Source: Candidatus Zixiibacteriota bacterium (GTDB lineage Bacteria; Zixibacteria; MSB-5A5; JAABVY01; JAHJOQ01). From it: a stretch of 58,784 nt of DNA. Of the stretch, positions 17,107 to 27,024 are shown piece after piece. Below the pieces are notes generated by a model. That model saw only the letters and a program-made list of their open reading frames with translations, was not told the DNA's origin and did not search any database. Both the position numbers and the translations under genes were made by a program. Each line of letters starts with the position of its first letter. Within the stretch, counting starts at the first letter, position 1. Where the stretch lies: NCBI GenBank assembly GCA_018820315.1, contig JAHJOQ010000111.1, forward strand, positions 1-58,784, in the 5' to 3' direction.

Positions 17107-17853
17107 TTGCCGCGCTCAAATTATATCAGGAAGATTTTCGAGAATGGCAATGTTCCCGAGCACGTCGCCATTATCATGGATGGAAACGGGCGGTGGGCGA
17201 AGATGCGGGGACAGCCGAGATGCTCCGGCCACAAAGCGGGAGTTGAGACGGTCAAGACTATCGTCAAGGCGTCCGCACGCATAAACATCAAGGTCCTCAC
17301 TCTGTTCACATTCTCTGTCGAAAATTGGAAGCGCCCCAAGTCCGAAGTCTCTGCGATCATGAAACTCCTCTATGATAAGACGAGAAGCGAGCTCGACGAA
17401 CTCAATAGAAACAATGTCCGGCTGACTGCCATGGGACACATCGAAGGCCTTCCGGTGACCCGAAGAAATGCGCTCAAGCACGCTATAAAGACGACCCGCA
17501 AGAACGACGGCTTAGTGTTGAATCTTGCGCTGAATTACGGCGGGAGGACCGAGATTCTCGATGCCGTCAGGAAGATTGCTGTGGATGTCAAGAAGGGTCA
17601 GGTCAGCCCGACAAAGATCGATGAGGCTCTGTTTGCGTCATATCTGTATACCAACGGCCATCCCGACCCTGACCTTCTGATTCGCACATCGGGCGAGAAA
17701 CGTCTTTCGAACTTCCTGCTCTGGCAGACGTCATACACCGAGCTTTATGTGACCGATACTCTCTGGCCCGACTTCACCGAGGACGATTTCTTCAAAGCCA
17801 TCATTGAGTACCAGACGCGCGAACGGCGATTCGGCGAACTTTCGCGGAACTGA
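17107..17853 (+). CDS. uppS: Isoprenyl (undecaprenyl) diphosphate synthase
   Basis: A 248-residue cis-prenyltransferase. HVAIIMDGNGRWAKMRG carries the catalytic Asp that binds Mg-diphosphate, followed by LTLFTFSVENWKRP and the C-terminal RTSGEKRLSNFLLWQ and YTELYVTDTLWPDF motifs. It makes the C55 (or similar) lipid carrier precursor for cell-wall synthesis. The start is a TTG (17107) behind GAAGGG; no in-frame ATG precedes the conserved core. It lies 11 bases after frr and ends 1 base before cdsA. Confidence 0.95.
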   Translation: MPRSNYIRKIFENGNVPEHVAIIMDGNGRWAKMRGQPRCSGHKAGVETVKTIVKASARINIKVLTLFTFSVENWKRPKSEVSAIMKLLYDKTRSELDELNRNNVRLTAMGHIEGLPVTRRNALKHAIKTTRKNDGLVLNLALNYGGRTEILDAVRKIAVDVKKGQVSPTKIDEALFASYLYTNGHPDPDLLIRTSGEKRLSNFLLWQTSYTELYVTDTLWPDFTEDDFFKAIIEYQTRERRFGELSRN

Positions 17854-17854
17854 C

Positions 17855-18679
17855 ATGAAGCAGCTTGCAGCACGTGTTCTGGTAGCTCTCATCGCAATTC
17901 CCATACTCGTTAATCTGGTACTCTACGGCAGGTTCATGCTGGTCGCGTTTGTCTCGGTTTTGACCGCCCTCGGGTTCTGGGAATTCATGAAAATGACTCA
18001 GACGCGGATTCAGTTTTTCCCACACGTCCTTGTGTTCATCTGTCTCATAGCCACCAATTGGTTCGTCTACTACTATGGCGAGTCAGCACTTCTGTATTCG
18101 CTCCTCGCCGGATTCTTGATCGTCACATTCTCTGCTGTCTTCAGGCGCGATGTTGCGACAGCGAGCAACAGAATTGTCTTCACGCTATTCGGCCTGTTCT
18201 ATGTCAGCCTGTTCAATTTCTTCATACTGGTACGCGAAACCGACCTGCTTAAATACTCTGACTACAAAGAAGCGGGTGTCTGGATACTGTTTGTTTTCGC
18301 GGTCATATGGATCTGCGACACTGCGGCATACTTCATCGGAACGCCGCTCGGCAAGCACAAAATGTCGCCGATGGTGTCGCCAAACAAAAGCTGGGAGGGA
18401 TTCGCCGCCGGAATGATTTTCGGGACTGTCACCGGATGGGCATTTTCGTTCTTAGCTCTAAAAGACATCCCCATCCATCAACTTCTGATCGCGGCTTTCA
18501 CAATCTCTCTCGTGGGGCAGCTCGGCGATCTTGTAGAATCGATCTTCAAGCGCCGGTTCGGTGTCAAAGACTCCTCGAACATAATCCCAGGACACGGCGG
18601 TGTGCTCGATCGCTTCGACTCACTCCTCTACGCTATGCCGGCGTTATATTTTCTGCTGCTGGTACTGGTGTATCGGTAA
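17855..18679 (+). CDS. cdsA: Phosphatidate cytidylyltransferase
   Basis: A 274-residue integral membrane enzyme that makes CDP-diacylglycerol from phosphatidate and CTP. It has about seven or eight transmembrane segments and the CdsA signatures VSPNKSWEGFAAGMIFG and GQLGDLVESIFKRRFGVKD, continuing to IPGHGGVLDRFDSL. The ATG at 17855, one base past the uppS stop, is preferred over an upstream in-frame start inside uppS. In many genomes dxr and rseP follow; here the operon ends and meets a minus-strand gene. Confidence 0.94.
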   Translation: MKQLAARVLVALIAIPILVNLVLYGRFMLVAFVSVLTALGFWEFMKMTQTRIQFFPHVLVFICLIATNWFVYYYGESALLYSLLAGFLIVTFSAVFRRDVATASNRIVFTLFGLFYVSLFNFFILVRETDLLKYSDYKEAGVWILFVFAVIWICDTAAYFIGTPLGKHKMSPMVSPNKSWEGFAAGMIFGTVTGWAFSFLALKDIPIHQLLIAAFTISLVGQLGDLVESIFKRRFGVKDSSNIIPGHGGVLDRFDSLLYAMPALYFLLLVLVYR

Positions 18680-18707
18680 TCTGCAGGAATCACTGCGTAT
18701 ACTGCCA

Positions 18708-19835
18708 TTAGAACGAGAATCCCACTTTGAAGAACTTCGTGTCATCATAGTCATCGTAGGCTTCGGCTTTGGCGTAATCTATCGTAACATCAACCGAGCT
18801 GAGGAAATGCGCGAAGGTTGCACTGCGGGGCTTAATCCATTGCATCTGCATCATCCATGCCAGCACTCCATGCAGGCTGAGGCCGAGTCCATAGGTATTG
18901 ATGGTGTCGTAGCACTGCCCGGTGCGCACATACACGATGCCGAGAAGTCCGATTTCACCTCCGACTCTGTCGGTATATTTGTTGAATATGTCGCGCCAGG
19001 AGTCTCTTTCCCATGTGATGATCAGCGATCCCATCATTACATTCACGCTTCTCAGTGTACTGCGGATTCCGAGGCCGAGGGTCCCTTCGTGTGAATGTCT
19101 TGTTTCGAAATATGCCACAGAGGGTGTCAATTCGAGTCGAATTGACGAAGGATCGTGAACGGACCCATCGTTGTACCAATTCAGGATGTCGGCTATCGGA
19201 ATCTCGAGAATCGCGCCGATATCATGGGCGTAATCATCCGATGACGAATTCCCAAATCTGCCTGTAGAGGTCGATCTATACTTGATCTGTCTATACGTGT
19301 AGCCGACGCCGACTCTTACGAAGAATTGAGCCGCCACACTGCCAGTATAGTAGTCTGCATCCCGGTACCATTGATGGATCTCGATTGGAATGCCTTCATA
19401 TCCATAAGAAAAGTATGGTCCCGAGTCGAATTCTGATCTGACGTAGGACAGTCCAACCGCCACGGTCAGTCTGTCACTGTCCCTATCGAGTTTCAGCGAT
19501 TTTGTCGATGCACCGGCGCTGATGCTTGAGGTCGATATATTGGATGAATAGTAGGGGTAGGAAGATACGGAGTTTTCCCTTGGAAGTGATACTGACAGGA
19601 ACTTATCAAAATGGAGTAATGCTGTGGTTCCGGGATTGTGAAGCGCCGACTGATTGTCGACCAGATTGATAGAGCACCGCCCCATTGCAATCGCACGAGG
19701 GGAGTCGATCCAGTACAGTGAGGATTCGCTCGGTTGACCGACTTTGGACTGAGCGAGCACAGGTGAATTGTGAACCATCATGACGCATGACAAGATGATG
19801 GTTGCGGACACGACTCCAATTCTACAGCGTGACAT
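18708..19835 (-). CDS. PorV/UPF0164-like outer-membrane beta-barrel protein
   Basis: A 375-residue exported protein. The start at 19835 is chosen because GGGAGG lies 4 bases upstream and a signal peptide (about residues 4-28, ending PVLAQ) follows directly. The first mature segment, SPRAIAMGRCSINLVDNQSALHNPGTTALL, resembles the opening of PorV/PorQ and FadL-like barrels (alternating 'MG.A...D...A...NPA'). The remainder alternates aromatic and polar residues as in transmembrane strands and ends in Phe (KFFKVGFSF), a usual barrel C-terminus. The exact function is unknown. It converges on cdsA with only 28 bases between the stops. Confidence 0.7.
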   Translation of the reverse strand: MSRCRIGVVSATIILSCVMMVHNSPVLAQSKVGQPSESSLYWIDSPRAIAMGRCSINLVDNQSALHNPGTTALLHFDKFLSVSLPRENSVSSYPYYSSNISTSSISAGASTKSLKLDRDSDRLTVAVGLSYVRSEFDSGPYFSYGYEGIPIEIHQWYRDADYYTGSVAAQFFVRVGVGYTYRQIKYRSTSTGRFGNSSSDDYAHDIGAILEIPIADILNWYNDGSVHDPSSIRLELTPSVAYFETRHSHEGTLGLGIRSTLRSVNVMMGSLIITWERDSWRDIFNKYTDRVGGEIGLLGIVYVRTGQCYDTINTYGLGLSLHGVLAWMMQMQWIKPRSATFAHFLSSVDVTIDYAKAEAYDDYDDTKFFKVGFSF

Positions 19836-19952
19836 ATGGCCTCCCGTTTGATACTTGTTCCAGGCTGCTTTGCCATAACGTTTTATCGGACCTTCTGTCA
19901 CATGATAGCTTCACGCATTTGGAAAGTCAAGCAGATCACATTGCGCCTTTCT

Positions 19953-22610
19953 TCACTCCTGTCTGAAGATCAAAGCTAGTTGGAGAGCCTCTTCGATAGT
20001 CTCGAGCACAGTCGGAATCAATCTGACATCCTCGCCTTCGACTAAAACTGTCTTGATCATGATTTCGCGGGTTATTTTCACGCTGTCGTTCTCTCTGACT
20101 GAATGCCCATCAACCTCGCAGATGTCGTTCTTTAAAGCCACACAGCCGGAAAATCCTTCCAAACGAGAAAGCAAATCGCCGGTGATGACCGTCTGGATGA
20201 AAACGATCTCGGGGACATAGAAGGCAAAGAGAGTCCTGAGATCGTATGTTCTCCAGACACCGATGGGGATTGTGGGATTGCGCCAGTCAAGAGTCCCCAC
20301 AAGCTGGTGTCTCAGTTTTGACAATTGGCATCTTCTGTGTGTGCCGGAGATTTCAAACACATTTGAGTGTGATGTCTGCGCCATTCTCTCGTGCGACAGG
20401 AGAATCAGCGATGGCAGCAGTCCTCGCAAGACGCTCTGCACCGACTGCGTGGCTGTCTGCATCTGCAATGAGTTTATTTTGCATTGCTCATCGATGAGCC
20501 TCGCGGAGTGACCGCTTGCCTTAAGGCTTAGATTTCCCGACAGCCACTCTCCCTCAATAGAATGGAAAGTCTCGACTATCTGCAGGCGATTCCTGCCCGG
20601 ATCATCATTCGCGATCAGCCTGATCTCACATGTCTCGCCCACCTCGAGCCCCTTAAGACCCTGATATCTGGAGGGTGCGGAGGCGAACGGTGCGTACCGA
20701 TCAGCCGCGTCTAGATATATCCACTTGTCATTGAGCAGGACTTTGACGAAGACATGATCGAATTGATCTGATGGCAAGTCCTCAAAAATCAGGCCGCGCT
20801 CGCCAGAGACAAAGACGTAATTGGAGGGCAATCCGAGTCTCTTACATACAAGATTCAGCAGATACGATTTGTCTTTGCAGTCAGCGATTCCAGCCTCAAC
20901 AATAGCCTTGGCTCGTCCAGTCGCTCCGATGTTTTTGAGTGCCGAGCCTATCGATCCATACTTCAAACCGTCGCGAATCCAATAGAATGACCGTTCAAGG
21001 GCCGAGGCTTCGTCTGCGCTTGCATCGATGATTTCCGTCAGGACAGTCGGTAACTCGTCCTCGGAATTGTCAGATCCAAGGTTGTGCTGGATGATTCTCG
21101 ATGCGACATTTTCCCAGGTTTCGTCCGAGGTCCCACAGGCGATGATCGGGTTCAGAAAGCTGTCTTGATACGGGAAGCCGATGTTTCCCGCCGGGATGTA
21201 ATTCCGAGAGTTGAAGCATACTCTCTGCCGTGAATTGTCCAGTGAATCTTCACGCTCAACGTTATCCGACTCGTTGACAATTCTAAATGAGAGGGACCAG
21301 TCAGCCGGAGCTGCGAATTCGACTTGTCCCAGAAGCGTGGGATGAAATTCATGATTCAGATTGGCAATAACGGTTGCCGTATGCTGTCCTTCCTTCGCGG
21401 GTGCTCCCTCCTTGCACAAGATGACGTGCGACATCTCAACAATGTCCCCTACGGCGAGATGGGGCAGTAGCCACGTTCCTGCGAGGCGACTTTCAGTAGT
21501 AATATAGATGTTCTTGTCCGAACTATCGCCAACAGCAAACTGCTCAGGCGACAACTCATGAGCAGTGTCATCCGCGGAGATAATCCGCACCCTTGTAGAC
21601 AGAAAACGTTCTGAGCTCGAGAAGTCAAAACTAAGCGCAGTTAACATTCGTGCCGCTACTTGTCTGCGGACTAAGAGAGCTTCTCGAAACCTCTTCAAAT
21701 ACCACCCGTCAATGTCGAACAGTATTCGCTGCTCCTTCTTCAGTGCCACGACGCCGTAGTGCGGTTCAATATCCCAGTCTCGATATTTGCTCCGCAGTTC
21801 TCGTATCTCTTCCTCACTCAGCATGGGCTGCTTGTCGTATAGAACTCTGAAGAGCGGAAGCCCGTCTTCGGCGCAGCCGTTCACAGCTGAGCGAACCGCG
21901 AATTCCTGAGCTTCATCGCATTTTTGAAGGGCATCGAACGATTGAGCCATAAGGAAGTGTACATGCGGGTTCACCGGTGCAAATTTGCAGTACTCCTTGA
22001 AGTTGCGTAGTGCCGCAGCCCAATCGCCGGCGTTGTAAAAGTTCAGCCCGGTATGAAAGAATCCGACATCCTCATAATTCCTGGAAACCACTCGTATTTT
22101 GAATTGATAATACACATCGTACATCGGTTCCTGCAGAGTCACCTTGATCCTGTCTACAAGTTCCGACTTGCCAGGAGTGATGCGCATCTCAATCTTGTCC
22201 GGCTTGTCATAGTATGAAACCCCGTACGAGTCACAAGTCTCTTCATCTCCGAGCAGAAACTGCATCCCGGCAATGGTGCAGTTGACTGGTTTCGAGAAGA
22301 ACAGTCGTAACCTGACAGGTGCTCTAGGAGAGAAGAATCTAATCTCGAACTCTGAGCTGCCGTTAAGAAACTGCTGCATGAACTCGAATTGCTCAAGCAT
22401 GCGGGAGGAGGTTAGAGAGATAGCCGCGGCAGAAAATCGTCTGAACAAAGGAAGCCTCTTGATATCGACGGTCGGGGGGGATGTGGGGATCTGTGGTGCC
22501 CTGTCATCACGGAACTGATTCTGCTCTTTCCTGTCCTTCGCCGCCTTTACCACTTCATTCAATATCGCGATGATGGCTACTGCTGCCAGTACGGGGCCGA
22601 TAGCACTCAT
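19953..22610 (-). CDS. Large transglutaminase-like protein (DUF3857-type) with TPR region
   Basis: An 885-residue protein. An N-terminal hydrophobic segment (residues 2-22) probably anchors it in the membrane. A TPR-like pair lies near residues 195-265 (FHTGLNFYNAGDWAAALRNF). A DUF3857-like beta region precedes a transglutaminase/protease fold with an apparent Cys-His-Asp triad: Cys578 in GIADCKDKSYLL, His619 in FDHVFVKV and Asp634 in IYLDAADRYAPF. Similar proteins are found in Bacteroidetes-like genomes, with unproven roles. It has a GGAG site 8 bases before the ATG. Its stop is 117 bases from the next minus-strand gene start, so the two may be independent. Confidence 0.75.
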   Translation of the reverse strand: MSAIGPVLAAVAIIAILNEVVKAAKDRKEQNQFRDDRAPQIPTSPPTVDIKRLPLFRRFSAAAISLTSSRMLEQFEFMQQFLNGSSEFEIRFFSPRAPVRLRLFFSKPVNCTIAGMQFLLGDEETCDSYGVSYYDKPDKIEMRITPGKSELVDRIKVTLQEPMYDVYYQFKIRVVSRNYEDVGFFHTGLNFYNAGDWAAALRNFKEYCKFAPVNPHVHFLMAQSFDALQKCDEAQEFAVRSAVNGCAEDGLPLFRVLYDKQPMLSEEEIRELRSKYRDWDIEPHYGVVALKKEQRILFDIDGWYLKRFREALLVRRQVAARMLTALSFDFSSSERFLSTRVRIISADDTAHELSPEQFAVGDSSDKNIYITTESRLAGTWLLPHLAVGDIVEMSHVILCKEGAPAKEGQHTATVIANLNHEFHPTLLGQVEFAAPADWSLSFRIVNESDNVEREDSLDNSRQRVCFNSRNYIPAGNIGFPYQDSFLNPIIACGTSDETWENVASRIIQHNLGSDNSEDELPTVLTEIIDASADEASALERSFYWIRDGLKYGSIGSALKNIGATGRAKAIVEAGIADCKDKSYLLNLVCKRLGLPSNYVFVSGERGLIFEDLPSDQFDHVFVKVLLNDKWIYLDAADRYAPFASAPSRYQGLKGLEVGETCEIRLIANDDPGRNRLQIVETFHSIEGEWLSGNLSLKASGHSARLIDEQCKINSLQMQTATQSVQSVLRGLLPSLILLSHERMAQTSHSNVFEISGTHRRCQLSKLRHQLVGTLDWRNPTIPIGVWRTYDLRTLFAFYVPEIVFIQTVITGDLLSRLEGFSGCVALKNDICEVDGHSVRENDSVKITREIMIKTVLVEGEDVRLIPTVLETIEEALQLALIFRQE

Positions 22611-22898
22611 TCTGTACTCCGGAACGCTCAGTTGTCAGCAATGATAATCGGATACAGATCACTTGCATGCGTACTATAAGGACTATTGAATGCAGTGTCC
22701 AGTCATTTCTTGTCGTGATCTGCAGGCTTTGATGCGCTCTTGGGGCTATAACCAAGTGGCCAACAAATGCGTCTGAATAAGTCTGAGCGTTCTGCGATCG
22801 GGTGTATGATCTTTCATCTTGACATTGCGCCTACTTTGTCAATATTAGCCTAACCGGCTGAAGCTGGAATACTGGTGCACCTTGACTAGATTGGCACT

Positions 22899-23834
22899 AT
22901 GAAGAAACTGCTCGACTATATCTTCTTTACGCGACCGGTGTTGTTTCCGCCGGTCTGGACGATTCTGATACTCGGTGTTCGAGCTGCGGACGCAAGGGAG
23001 GGGGCGTCGCCGTTCTATTCGACGGGTGCGGATGGTCTGGATCCGACGTTCATCCTGCTCATGTTTCTTGCGACCTGTCTCTACGCCGGTGTCTACACAT
23101 ATAATCAGATACATGATATCGAAACCGACCGCAAGAATGGCAAATTGTTTTTCCTCGCCGAAGGGATGATTTCGACAACAGAGGCTCTGCTGATCACGGT
23201 AGTGCTGGATGCTGTCGCGATTGCTGGTGGATTCTATATCAGCGTTCACATTGGTTACGCGTTCGCGGCGGTGCTGATCCTCGGTATACTCTATTCTCAC
23301 CCGCGCACGAATTTCAAGGGCAAACCATCGCACGGCTATTGGGCGAACGCCTTCGGACACGGCATGTTGCCTTTTATTATCGGCTGGGCATTCCTGGACA
23401 GTATCTCACTTGAAGCCGCATTCAAATCTACTCCGTACCTGTTTGGAGTCGGCGCGATTTTTCTGAACACGACTCTTCCAGACAGGAGGGGTGATGAGGA
23501 TGCTGGCAAGATTACGCACGGTGTGCGATGGGGAGTGAAATCGACCATGCAGGCATCTGTGTTTCTCGTCATTCTGTCGGTCATTCTAGCTCAAATGTCT
23601 GGTGACTATGCCTATCTGATATCCGGCCTGATTGCGCTGCCATTTTTCATTCGAGCGGCAAGATCACAGAAACTGGAACACATCACTCTCTCGACAAAAA
23701 TCGCCATACTTGCTCTCTCAGCCTTCGCTTGCATATATCTTCCGTACTATTTAGCTCTGCTCCTTATCGGATTCATGGTTGCCCGCGCCTACTACAAGAT
23801 GAGATTCGACCTCGATTATCCAACTCTGCGCTGA
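22899..23834 (+). CDS. UbiA-family prenyltransferase
   Basis: A 311-residue integral membrane protein with about eight or nine hydrophobic helices. The first Asp-rich motif of the UbiA superfamily, NQIHDIETDRKNGK, is at residues 69-82 (Asn69, Asp73, Asp77) and binds Mg-prenyl diphosphate. The second, usually DxxxD-like, is represented by NTTLPDRRGDEDAGK (about 190-204). Family members attach prenyl chains to quinone, heme or lipid acceptors; the acceptor cannot be told here because no quinone or heme gene is adjacent. It stands alone between a divergent gene and an NlpC lipoprotein. Confidence 0.85.
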   Translation: MKKLLDYIFFTRPVLFPPVWTILILGVRAADAREGASPFYSTGADGLDPTFILLMFLATCLYAGVYTYNQIHDIETDRKNGKLFFLAEGMISTTEALLITVVLDAVAIAGGFYISVHIGYAFAAVLILGILYSHPRTNFKGKPSHGYWANAFGHGMLPFIIGWAFLDSISLEAAFKSTPYLFGVGAIFLNTTLPDRRGDEDAGKITHGVRWGVKSTMQASVFLVILSVILAQMSGDYAYLISGLIALPFFIRAARSQKLEHITLSTKIAILALSAFACIYLPYYLALLLIGFMVARAYYKMRFDLDYPTLR

Positions 23835-23857
23835 CCCTTCAGAAACCAAAGTTTTTG

Positions 23858-23886
23858 TTGCCATGATTTCAGCCTCGGGCTAATAT
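23858..23886 (+). promoter_or_regulatory. Likely promoter of the NlpC/P60 gene
   Basis: TTGCCA (23858-23863) and TAATAT (23881-23886) are separated by 17 bases and lie 23 bases before the chosen start. The -35 is imperfect. Confidence 0.45.
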
Positions 23887-23908
23887 TTTAAGTTGAGGAG
23901 GCATGTGT

Positions 23909-24436
23909 ATGAAGAAACTCGCTGTTCTATCGGCGGTGTTGGTGATTATTGTCGGATGTCAGCCTGCTGTCCGGTACTCGCCAACTCCTGAGAAACCACG
24001 CGTCAGCACAAGATCGGACGCGACAGATCCAGGCGGTCGTAACCTCACCGAGCATTCAGGAACTGTCGATACCGATCGCATGACGAAGATCATCGACTCA
24101 TATCTGGGGACATCGTACAGGCAGGGCGGGTACGGGAAGCTCGGTGTAGACTGCTCCGGCCTTGTCTATGCAATTTACCGTGATTACGACAAGCTGCATC
24201 TGCCGCCGAACACACGGAAGCTGTTTGACGGTCTGCAGCGGATTGATTACCGCGACCTGGCAATGGGCGATCTTGTGTTCTTTAACCTCAACGGCAAACT
24301 TGCATCGCACGTGGGGATATACATCGGCGACAGCAAGTTCGTTCACTCATCAGAGAGCCGTGGCGTTGTGATCTCATCGATGTCTGAACAGTATTACCGC
24401 GAGACATTCGTGGGTGCACGTCGCGTCATTGGGTAA
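23909..24436 (+). CDS. NlpC/P60 family lipoprotein (cell-wall peptidase)
   Basis: A 175-residue predicted lipoprotein. The second ATG (23909) is preferred because GAGGAGG lies about 7 bases upstream, while it almost touches the first ATG (23903). The signal peptide ends in IIVGC (Cys17). The NlpC/P60 domain follows, with the catalytic Cys82 in VDCSGLVYAIYRDY, His134 in ASHVGIYIGD and a third polar residue His146 in KFVHSSESRG. Family enzymes cleave peptidoglycan cross-links such as D-Glu-diaminopimelate bonds in the periplasm. The stop is one base from the next start. Confidence 0.9.
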   Translation: MKKLAVLSAVLVIIVGCQPAVRYSPTPEKPRVSTRSDATDPGGRNLTEHSGTVDTDRMTKIIDSYLGTSYRQGGYGKLGVDCSGLVYAIYRDYDKLHLPPNTRKLFDGLQRIDYRDLAMGDLVFFNLNGKLASHVGIYIGDSKFVHSSESRGVVISSMSEQYYRETFVGARRVIG

Positions 24437-24437
24437 T

Positions 24438-25121
24438 ATGACTGAGCCGTCACGCAAGTCCGTTGGATCGATTCTGGCAGCAAACTATGCTGTCGCATTC
24501 ATCCTGTTTGGATCGTTGCATTTCCTTGCTCCTTCAGTGACTGCTAATTTCGCGGTTTCCTCCGAATCTGCAATGTTCGACTGGTTGATGATTGTGTCTG
24601 TAATGGCTTCATCCTGGGCAGTCTGGCTTGTGATGGTCAGGCAGAGGTGCGTCAATGGACTCGGTCTATGGCGACTGCTCAGAGCTGATCTCGGTGCGGC
24701 GTCAATCTTCTTCCTGATAACTGCAGTTCTATTTGCGATTGCAGCGATAAAGCTCGACATCGCGATTCCACCGCAATCCAATCTGATCGATAACAAGGGA
24801 GTCAGCCAGATTGTCAACTATTGTCGGATGCCGATTCTGAGTCACCCGATTGCGCTCTACATCCTAATCACCGTCCTGACATACAAGATTGTTCGGAAGC
24901 CGGACGACTACAGACGAGGGATATTGATTGGCGGACTGCTCATTTTCACATATTACTTCATGATGTATGCCTGCGGAGCTGTCTTCGCAGAACTTCTGAG
25001 GAATCTGCTTGTTTTTCCTGACAAAACGCATCTATTAATGATGTTCATCTTCTGGCTGCCAACTCTGCTCTTTGTGTTGGCGGCCTATATTGTGTATTCA
25101 TCTGCAGTCAGTACTGATTGA
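24438..25121 (+). CDS. Polytopic membrane protein of unknown function
   Basis: A 227-residue protein with about six hydrophobic segments (around residues 10-30, 45-65, 85-110, 145-160, 170-190 and 200-225). No family motif is recognised. The ATG at 24438 starts one base after the NlpC stop and gives a short soluble N-terminus, so it was chosen over an upstream in-frame codon inside nlpC. Its stop lies 2 bases before uvrC. The tight spacing suggests one transcript nlpC-membrane protein-uvrC, which need not mean shared function. Confidence 0.75.
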   Translation: MTEPSRKSVGSILAANYAVAFILFGSLHFLAPSVTANFAVSSESAMFDWLMIVSVMASSWAVWLVMVRQRCVNGLGLWRLLRADLGAASIFFLITAVLFAIAAIKLDIAIPPQSNLIDNKGVSQIVNYCRMPILSHPIALYILITVLTYKIVRKPDDYRRGILIGGLLIFTYYFMMYACGAVFAELLRNLLVFPDKTHLLMMFIFWLPTLLFVLAAYIVYSSAVSTD

Positions 25122-25123
25122 CT

Positions 25124-26947
25124 ATGCCGGAAAAACCCTACGCAACTAAGCTGAAGAACCTGCCCAGGAATCCCGGTGTCTACTTGATGAAGGACAAATC
25201 GGGAAAGATCATCTATATCGGAAAGGCGAAGATCCTCAATAACCGCGTGCGCACCTATTTCCAGAACGGCCAGGTGCTTGATCCGAAAACGCGCGCGCTG
25301 ATATCGAAAATCCATGATTTCGAATTTCTCGTGACCGACACGGAAATGGAAGCGATGATTCTCGAAAGCAATCTGATCAAACAACATAAGCCGCGATATA
25401 ATGTGAATCTCAAGGATGACAAGCGTTATCCGTATGTCAAGGTGACGACCGACGAACCGTATCCCAGAATTCTGATAGTACGCAGACTCTATAGAGACAA
25501 AGCCAGATATTTCGGACCATTCACGAACGTCACAGCGATGCGCCGCATGGTACGATTCATCACGCGGCTTTTCAAGATTCGTACCTGTAGCCTGACAATT
25601 CCACATCCGCGAGGCAGGGAGCAGAAGGTCTGCCTCGAATATCGCATCAAGCGCTGTCCCGGTCCATGCGAGAATCTTATCTCGGTTGATGAATATCGAA
25701 AACAGATTGATCGCGCTTGCATGTATCTGTCCGGCCGCTCCGAAGAGCTTGTTCAGGAGCTCAATGAGAAGATGATAGCGCTCTCTGCCGGGATGGACTT
25801 CGAAGGCGCCGCGGAAGTGCGCGATCAAATTCGCGCAATCGAAAGCGTTCGGCAGAAGCAGAAAGTCGCTGCGGATAGAAGTGTCGATCGCGATGTCATC
25901 GCCTTTGCCAGATCGGCGCGCGATGCCGCATGTGTGATACTTCAGGTGCGTGAAGGCATCCTGATTGGTAAGCAGCATTTTTATCTGAAGATCGAGCCGG
26001 AGACGACCGGCAACGAACTGGCTGGCGCATTCGTGAAGCAATATTACATGCATGCTGCGAATCTGCCGGAGGAAGTCTATCTCTCGAATGAGATAGAAGA
26101 TGGCGAGTTGGTCCGCGAGTGGCTCTCCGAACGGTTGGGCAAGCAGCTCAAGCTGATGATCCCGCAGCGGGGGGAGAAGCTCAAACTCGTCGACATGGCA
26201 GCAGCGAACGCTAAACTCGTGCTCGATGAACTGCTCGTCCAAAAGCAGGGATACAAGAAGCGGGTCGGCTCTACGCTCCTCAAGCTGCAGCAGGATTTGA
26301 GGCTGGAGAAGACTCCGATGTCGATGGCATGTATCGATATCTCGAACCTTGGTGAAACCGACAAGGTCGGATCGCTCGTGTACTTCGTCAACGGGAAGCC
26401 GAGAAAGAGTCAGTACCGGCATTTCAAAATAAAGACTGTCGTCGGGCAGGACGATTTCGCGTCGGTGCGAGAGGTTGTCACGCGGTACTACACTCGCCTG
26501 ATAGAAGAGACCAAGGATGGTCCCGATCTCTTGGTTATTGATGGCGGCAAGGGCCAGTTATCCGCGGCGCTCGAAGTTTTCAACGAGCTCAATCTTGATG
26601 TGAAGGTGATCGGCCTCGCGAAAAGGCTCGAAGAGATCGTGATGCCGTATCAGAAGGATACTCTCATCATTCCGAAGTCCTCACCGAGTCTGCGAATACT
26701 GCAGAGACTGAGAAACGAGGCTCATCGATTCGCTATCGAGTATCACAGGAAGCTTCGCGGCAAGAGGACAATTGCGACCGAGCTGGAACAGATCGAGGGC
26801 ATCGGGCCGAACAAAGCGAAGAAGTTGCTGAAGCACTTTAAGAGCGTGACACAGGTTCGTAAGGCGACAGTCGAGCAGATCAGCAAACTCCCCGGCATCG
26901 GCATCAAAGACGCCGAACGCATCAAAGCACATTTCGCAGGCAAGTAG
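25124..26947 (+). CDS. uvrC: Excinuclease ABC subunit C
   Basis: A 607-residue UvrC of standard length. It has the N-terminal GIY-YIG nuclease (NPGVYLMKDKSGKIIYIGKAK, split here as GVY and YIG) and the cysteine-containing YRIKRCPGPCENL element. A UVR motif follows around residues 205-240, then the RNase H-like second nuclease (ACIDISNLGETDKVGSLVYF, DLLVIDGGKGQL), and two C-terminal helix-hairpin-helix motifs (IEGIGPNKAKKLL, LPGIGIKDAERI). It makes both incisions during nucleotide excision repair with UvrA/UvrB. The ATG at 25124 is used; an in-frame TTG at 25118 would overlap the preceding stop. Confidence 0.97.
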   Translation: MPEKPYATKLKNLPRNPGVYLMKDKSGKIIYIGKAKILNNRVRTYFQNGQVLDPKTRALISKIHDFEFLVTDTEMEAMILESNLIKQHKPRYNVNLKDDKRYPYVKVTTDEPYPRILIVRRLYRDKARYFGPFTNVTAMRRMVRFITRLFKIRTCSLTIPHPRGREQKVCLEYRIKRCPGPCENLISVDEYRKQIDRACMYLSGRSEELVQELNEKMIALSAGMDFEGAAEVRDQIRAIESVRQKQKVAADRSVDRDVIAFARSARDAACVILQVREGILIGKQHFYLKIEPETTGNELAGAFVKQYYMHAANLPEEVYLSNEIEDGELVREWLSERLGKQLKLMIPQRGEKLKLVDMAAANAKLVLDELLVQKQGYKKRVGSTLLKLQQDLRLEKTPMSMACIDISNLGETDKVGSLVYFVNGKPRKSQYRHFKIKTVVGQDDFASVREVVTRYYTRLIEETKDGPDLLVIDGGKGQLSAALEVFNELNLDVKVIGLAKRLEEIVMPYQKDTLIIPKSSPSLRILQRLRNEAHRFAIEYHRKLRGKRTIATELEQIEGIGPNKAKKLLKHFKSVTQVRKATVEQISKLPGIGIKDAERIKAHFAGK

Positions 26948-27024
26948 AGCGGCTTTTTTATCGGTCTGCGGCAGGGCGGTCAGTTAGCCAGCCGCCTCAA
27001 GTTCGATCCTGTGGCACAATACTG

